The translations under genes were made by a program, and so were the position numbers. From contig JBEKOB010000083.1 of NCBI GenBank assembly GCA_049522195.1, forward strand, positions 1 through 17,586: 17,586 bases of DNA. The letters are read 5' to 3'. The notes beneath the pieces are model-generated. The model was not told the origin of the DNA, did not search any database, and saw nothing but the letters and a program-made list of their open reading frames with translations. Every line of letters begins with the position of its first letter. Position 1 is the stretch's first letter. The DNA is from UBA9647 sp049522195. Its GTDB lineage: Bacteria > Bacteroidota > Ignavibacteria > UBA10030. Positions 14,114 to 17,586 of the stretch are shown here, piece by piece.

Positions 14114-14683
14114 ATGAAGTATGATCCCTTGCGGCATCATCGGAGATCGATAAGGTTGAGGGGGCATGACTACGCGCAGACAGGGATGTATTATGTCACC
14201 CTGACGATTTAGGATCGGGAGGATATTCTTGGTTCAGTTATTGGCGATAAAATTGAATTGAGCAGATTTGGGGAGATTGTCCTCGAAGAGTGGGAACGCA
14301 CGCCGATAGTCAGGCCTGAAGTCATGCTGGACAAGTTTGTGATCATGCCTGATCACTTGCACGGGATCATTGTGATCTGTGAGGAACGAAACGGCGTTAA
14401 CCGTCGGGGCGAATGGCAATTCGCCCCGACGAGAGTGCTCGATGATAAAATGACGCCGTTTCGTTCTCCTTCGAGAACATTGGGGGCAATCATACGAGGA
14501 TTCAAGGGGGCTTCTACGAAACGGATTAATGCTCAGCGTGGCACACCGGGCGCGCGCTTGTGGCAGAGGAACTACTATGAGCATATCATCCGAGACGAGA
14601 GAGACTATCGAAGAATTCAGAAGTATATTTTGGAGAACCCCTCCTATCTAACGCTGAAAAGTGAATTAATGATAGATCTGTGA
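14114..14683 (+). pseudogene. REP-associated tyrosine transposase (RAYT), amber-interrupted
   Basis: The whole frame, read through one stop, encodes about 189 residues of a Y1 (IS200/RAYT-type) transposase. The N-terminus has RRSIRLRGHDY and GMYYVTLTI, then a TAG at 14210-14212 where the family normally has a Gln or similar residue (a CAG to TAG change would explain it). Beyond it follow DREDILG, the HUH nuclease motif MPDHLHGI, and the helix LWQRNYYEHIIRDE with the catalytic Tyr, then a conserved YILENP. Catalytic residues look intact. Translation could restart at TTG 14258, but that product would lack the first strand. A 30-bp hairpin lies inside the frame at 14402-14431. It converges with the fucosidase gene 22 bp away. 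RAYTs are domesticated, single-copy relatives of IS200 transposases acting on REP sequences. Confidence 0.85.
14402..14431. repeat. perfect 13-bp inverted repeat inside the RAYT gene
   Basis: The arms CGTCGGGGCGAAT (14402-14414) and ATTCGCCCCGACG (14419-14431) are perfectly complementary around a GGCA loop. The segment encodes RRGEWQFAPTR between the HUH motif and the tyrosine helix, a spot where RAYTs tolerate insertions. The GGGGCGAAT-type core resembles dispersed REP/MITE palindromes known from many bacteria; that link is from memory. Confidence 0.8.
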
Positions 14684-14705
14684 ACTTTGTACATCCCCCA
14701 TCTCC

Positions 14706-16958
14706 TCATTCCACCACTACCTCATCCACAAACAGCCACGCCTTCTCACCAGCCCCGGCATGCCACGCCGGACAAGTGCCGATATTCTTTGCAGCAACTT
14801 TTACAAACCTCGCCGATACGTTCTTTACGATGCATAAGAAATCCTTCACAACGACCCTCTCTGTCTGACTGACCGCATTGCTCTGATTCCCTGCCTCTTT
14901 CCAGATGATTCCGTCGTCAGATACAAAGAACTTCACTTCGGACGGGAAAAAGATCCACGATCCCTGTTGCTGCAGAAAGCCAATTGTGATCCGTTGTATG
15001 GTCTTCAAATCTCCAAGATCAAGGGTCGCAACCATATCGTCCCCATTGAACGCCAGCCACTCTTTGTCCTGAAAATCGAGCGAGCCGCGTTGGCCATCAA
15101 TGATTGCACTATCCCCACGGCCCGGATACTTTGGGCTGTACGGCTTTTCAAAGTGTACCGATTTCACTTTCAGGCACTTCGTGAAGCGTGCTTCGGAACA
15201 CTCGGCGGCGAGTTCTCCTCCGGCGGAGGTAACCGCTCGTACCAGGGCGGATTGAGTCAGTTCAATTGGTCCTGTGTATCGATGTGATTTGAGAGTGGGA
15301 TCTGTGCTGTCGAGTGTATAGAGGATTGTTGAGCCTTTAGAGTCGGACGAAAGTTCGATCCGGAGATTACTCTCAAATGCGCCACCGTTGGGCGCGATGG
15401 ATACGGTGGGGGGAGATTTGTACAGGCCAAAGGAGGAAAGTGTCGGACTTGTTCGCGATGAGTCGATCATCAGTCTTACCTTTCGAGACGTGACCGCGGG
15501 AAAGCGGAGCAATCGCTTGTATCCAACGGTCGTTCCCCGGGCAATTATTTTCCAGGCATTGTCAGACCATGCCTCAAGGTGGAACGCCTCAATTCGCTGG
15601 CCGACACGGATGTTCTCTTGAAGCATCAATCGGTCGAACGTTTGTTTCTTCGGAAGCTGGAATTCGATTGACGCGGATTCGACACCGTCGTCAGTGGTCC
15701 AATAAGTTGCCGGATGTTGCTCAATAATAGGTGTAGCTTTGTGTTGTGGCTTTTCATTGGAGGCGATGATCGTTGCCCCGGCCGCAAGATTTATCCTGAA
15801 TGTCTGATCGAGAATCTTGCGCATTCCCTGCAAGCTCTCGATATCGTACTCTGTGATCCGGCCGCGCTTGTCGGGAGGAATGTTGAGAAGGAGAACAGAA
15901 TTGCGCCCGACAGAGCTGTAATAGATATCCACAAGCTTCGCAGGTGATTTTACCAGATTGTCCTGGCTTGAATGATAAAACCAGCCGGGTCGGATAGAAA
16001 CATCTGTCTCGGCAGGGTACCAAACGAGGGCTGAAGCATTCTTGATTTTCTCTCTGCTCCCGAGATCGTCGTCCATCAAGTCCCGTGGAGCAAAGGCCCC
16101 ATCAACGGGATATTGTTGCGAAGAAGCGGCGATCGCATCGAGGTTCTGTGTGATGTTTGGTAAAACGCTCCACTCGGTTTCTCTTCCGTACCCCGACTCA
16201 GTGCCGACCCATCGGACATCGGGACCCATGATGGCGATGACAGCATCCGGGGCCAACTCGCGGATCACTTTGTAGTACGAGGGCCAGTCGTAGACTTGTC
16301 TCTTCCCGTTTGGCCCTTCGGCGTTTGCGCCGTCGAACCAGACTTCGGATATTTCACCGTAGTTCGAAAGAAGCTCGCGCAGCTGGTTGCGGAAGTGCTC
16401 GTTGTAAACGGGAGAATCTCCATACGTCGGTTCGTGCCTGTCCCAAGGTGATAGATACACACCGAATTTGAGTCCTGCTTCCCTGCACGCCTGCGCCACC
16501 TCGCCTACGACGTCTCCTTTACCCCCTTTCCACGGGCTGTTCTTGACGCTATGGTCCGTGTACTTGCTCGGCCAGAGACAGAAGCCGTCGTGATGCTTTG
16601 CAGTGATGATCAGCAATTTCATCCCGGCGTCTTTGATGACTTTGACCCACTGCCGCGCATCAAAATCGGTGGGATTGAAAGCAGAAGGGCTCTCGGTTCC
16701 TTTTCCCCATTCCTGATCCATAAACGTGTTCATGCCGAAGTGGGCAAAGGCGATGATCTCCTGTTGTTGCCAGGCGAGCTGTCGCGGTGCAGGGGTGACA
16801 TTGGCAGCTTTGCGGACAATCTCCTGAAGCGGTTCGCCCGGTTTGATGATCGCGAAGTTGCGTTCTTGCTGGCTGAGGGCCGTGGAGATGAAAAGGGGCA
16901 AAAAGACTATCGCCAGCGAGGAGTATATCTTATAAGAAGAGTTCATCATCGGGGTCAT
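14706..16958 (-). CDS. GH29 alpha-L-fucosidase with chitobiase-like and two discoidin-type domains
   Basis: A 750-residue secreted glycoside hydrolase that removes terminal alpha-L-fucose. The signal peptide covers about 1-29 (cut after TALS). The GH29 barrel (about 45-385) shows AHFGMNTFMDQEWG (72-85), TAKHHDGFCLW (119-129), the nucleophile motif VWFDG with Asp209, and GRETEW (258-263) that probably holds the acid/base. It is followed by a discoidin-like F5/8 domain (about 390-512), a chitobiase-type C-terminal domain (about 517-595, LYTLDSTDPT), and a second F5/8-like domain (about 600-750) ending WLFVDEVVVE. The ATG at 16958 has no clear ribosome binding site; ATGs at codons 4-5 are alternatives. 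It lies downstream of another glycan-active enzyme with a related end domain, pointing to breakdown of fucosylated glycans in the periplasm or outside. Confidence 0.93.
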   Translation of the reverse strand: MTPMMNSSYKIYSSLAIVFLPLFISTALSQQERNFAIIKPGEPLQEIVRKAANVTPAPRQLAWQQQEIIAFAHFGMNTFMDQEWGKGTESPSAFNPTDFDARQWVKVIKDAGMKLLIITAKHHDGFCLWPSKYTDHSVKNSPWKGGKGDVVGEVAQACREAGLKFGVYLSPWDRHEPTYGDSPVYNEHFRNQLRELLSNYGEISEVWFDGANAEGPNGKRQVYDWPSYYKVIRELAPDAVIAIMGPDVRWVGTESGYGRETEWSVLPNITQNLDAIAASSQQYPVDGAFAPRDLMDDDLGSREKIKNASALVWYPAETDVSIRPGWFYHSSQDNLVKSPAKLVDIYYSSVGRNSVLLLNIPPDKRGRITEYDIESLQGMRKILDQTFRINLAAGATIIASNEKPQHKATPIIEQHPATYWTTDDGVESASIEFQLPKKQTFDRLMLQENIRVGQRIEAFHLEAWSDNAWKIIARGTTVGYKRLLRFPAVTSRKVRLMIDSSRTSPTLSSFGLYKSPPTVSIAPNGGAFESNLRIELSSDSKGSTILYTLDSTDPTLKSHRYTGPIELTQSALVRAVTSAGGELAAECSEARFTKCLKVKSVHFEKPYSPKYPGRGDSAIIDGQRGSLDFQDKEWLAFNGDDMVATLDLGDLKTIQRITIGFLQQQGSWIFFPSEVKFFVSDDGIIWKEAGNQSNAVSQTERVVVKDFLCIVKNVSARFVKVAAKNIGTCPAWHAGAGEKAWLFVDEVVVE

Positions 16959-16983
16959 CTAGGGGTAAGGAAACAATAGGCGA

Positions 16984-17116
16984 ATTGTCATTCCCGACTT
17001 GCCCCGAATTGTCCTTTCGGGGACGCTTTTATCGGGAATCCAGTCAGAGCATAAGCCACGGTTTCGACTCTGCTAGTGCGCAGTCTGGATTCCCACCTAA
17101 GGCGTGTGGGAATGAT
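16984..17116. repeat. nested palindromic interspersed-type repeat (MITE/REP-like)
   Basis: This intergenic block is built from nested inverted repeats. TGTCATTCCC near 16987-16995 faces GGGAATGAT at 17108-17116. GGGAATCCAG (17034-17043) pairs perfectly with CTGGATTCCC (17085-17094). TTCCCGA (16992-16998) pairs with TCGGGAA (17032-17038), enclosing a smaller hairpin CCCCGAA/TTCGGGG (17002-17022). ATTCCCAC (about 17089-17096) pairs with GTGGGAAT at the right end. The 'GTCATTCCC...GGGAATCCAG' pattern is familiar from dispersed repeats in several bacterial groups. It fills the gap between the fucosidase and the next gene. Confidence 0.75.
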
Positions 17117-17119
17117 AAG

Positions 17120-17138
17120 AAAAACACGGTGCTGCACC
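17120..17138 (-). terminator. candidate terminator after the edge gene
   Basis: Reading the minus strand after the stop at 17147, GGTG-CAG-CACC (17128-17138) forms a short GC hairpin. It is followed after two or three bases by five T residues (A-tract 17120-17124). The stem is only 4 to 5 bp, so strength is uncertain. It would separate the edge gene from the fucosidase gene. Confidence 0.4.
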
Positions 17139-17146
17139 AACGTCAT

Positions 17147-17586
17147 TTATTCCACTATAATCTCATCCGCGAAGATATACGAGTCGCTTCCAGCAAACTG
17201 ATGCCACGATGGAAGCTTGCCGGGATTCTTGGCGACGATCTTGATGTAGCGGGTGACAAGCTGTGGAAAACTCGCGCTGAAGTCTTTGATGATCGCCCCA
17301 TCCTCCTTCGGATCGACAGTGTTGAGGATCTCTTTGGCGAGAACGAACTTGTCAGGATCGTTCGACACAAAAATCTGAACCCTCTCGGGCATCAATATCC
17401 AAGAAAAACTATTCTGTAGGAACCCGACGCTGATATTCTTGACGCTTGTCGGTTTCTGCAGATCAATGATGATATCGAGGTCCTGCCCCTGGTACCCCTG
17501 CCACCGTCCATCGGCGAAGTTCTCTGAGCCGCGCAATCCGTCGAGAAGCCCCATCTGTCCCCCCGCTGAATAAGCCCGGTTGTAAC
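17147..17586 (-). CDS. C-terminal part of a glycan-active enzyme with discoidin-type domain (partial)
   Basis: The frame is open to the right edge, so only the last 146 residues are visible, beginning YNRAYSAGGQMGLLDG. The fragment reads as an F5/8-type (discoidin-like) carbohydrate-binding domain: LLDGLRGSENFADGRWQGY, then IIIDLQKPTSVKNISVGF, WILMPERVQIFVSND, YIKIVAKNP and the end YIFADEIIVE. Such ends with GLLDGLRGS...WQGY are common on GH20 beta-N-acetylhexosaminidases of Bacteroidetes-like bacteria, so GH20 is the favourite guess, but the catalytic domain is outside the window. An internal ATG at 17554 is not the real start. It is clearly homologous to residues 600-750 of the adjacent fucosidase. 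Confidence 0.8.
   Translation of the reverse strand, partial: YNRAYSAGGQMGLLDGLRGSENFADGRWQGYQGQDLDIIIDLQKPTSVKNISVGFLQNSFSWILMPERVQIFVSNDPDKFVLAKEILNTVDPKEDGAIIKDFSASFPQLVTRYIKIVAKNPGKLPSWHQFAGSDSYIFADEIIVE

Noticed and set aside
14687..14872. Two short plus-strand frames after the RAYT
   Set aside because: Both lie opposite the end of the fucosidase gene and have low-complexity His/Pro/Thr composition typical of antisense frames.

Overview
The window looks like chromosomal DNA from a Gram-negative bacterium of about 50% GC. The Gram-negative call rests on an outer-membrane beta-barrel, a LolA-like periplasmic carrier and Lol/MacB-type ABC parts. Several gene families recall the Bacteroidota/Chlorobiota (Ignavibacteria-like) branch: a YycJ-type hydrolase, a VF530 protein, a SagB-type reductase, and a GH29 fucosidase beside a second glycan-active enzyme. 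Unlike typical Bacteroidetes, many genes have good Shine-Dalgarno sequences, and one promoter fits the sigma70 consensus almost perfectly. The taxonomic placement is inference only.

Layout. (1) 32-1421, plus strand: a small zinc-ribbon protein, then a YycJ-like metallo-beta-lactamase-fold hydrolase and a VF530-family protein 18 bp apart. (2) 1470-2936, minus strand: a two-gene operon of a SagB-type nitroreductase and a short-chain dehydrogenase. (3) 3160-5957, minus strand: a large secreted protein with a three-times repeated aromatic module and a Pro-rich tail, preceded by a small conserved protein with a near-consensus promoter. (4) 6221-8743, plus strand: an MgtA-type P-type ATPase, divergent from (3). 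(5) 8807-13936, plus strand: a tight cluster of an outer-membrane barrel, an ABC ATPase, two FtsX-type permeases and a LolA-like protein. A 15-codon in-frame mini-ORF with a strong ribosome binding site precedes the barrel. (6) 14055-14683: a REP-associated tyrosine transposase (RAYT) broken by one amber codon, with a long palindrome just before its start and a perfect hairpin inside its reading frame. (7) 14706-17586, minus strand: a GH29 alpha-L-fucosidase with accessory domains, and the C-terminal end of a neighbouring enzyme that carries a related end domain. A palindromic interspersed-type repeat lies between them.

The most system-like part is region 5. It holds every component expected of an inner-to-outer-membrane lipophilic cargo route: ATPase, two membrane subunits, a periplasmic LolA-fold carrier and an outer-membrane barrel. 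The two permeases are distinct and the ATPase is single, as in LolCDE. The co-transcribed barrel and the divergent LolA-like family suggest a dedicated cargo rather than general lipoprotein sorting. The RAYT and palindrome set is the second most interesting part.

No tRNA, rRNA, CRISPR array, integrase or plasmid/phage hallmark was seen.
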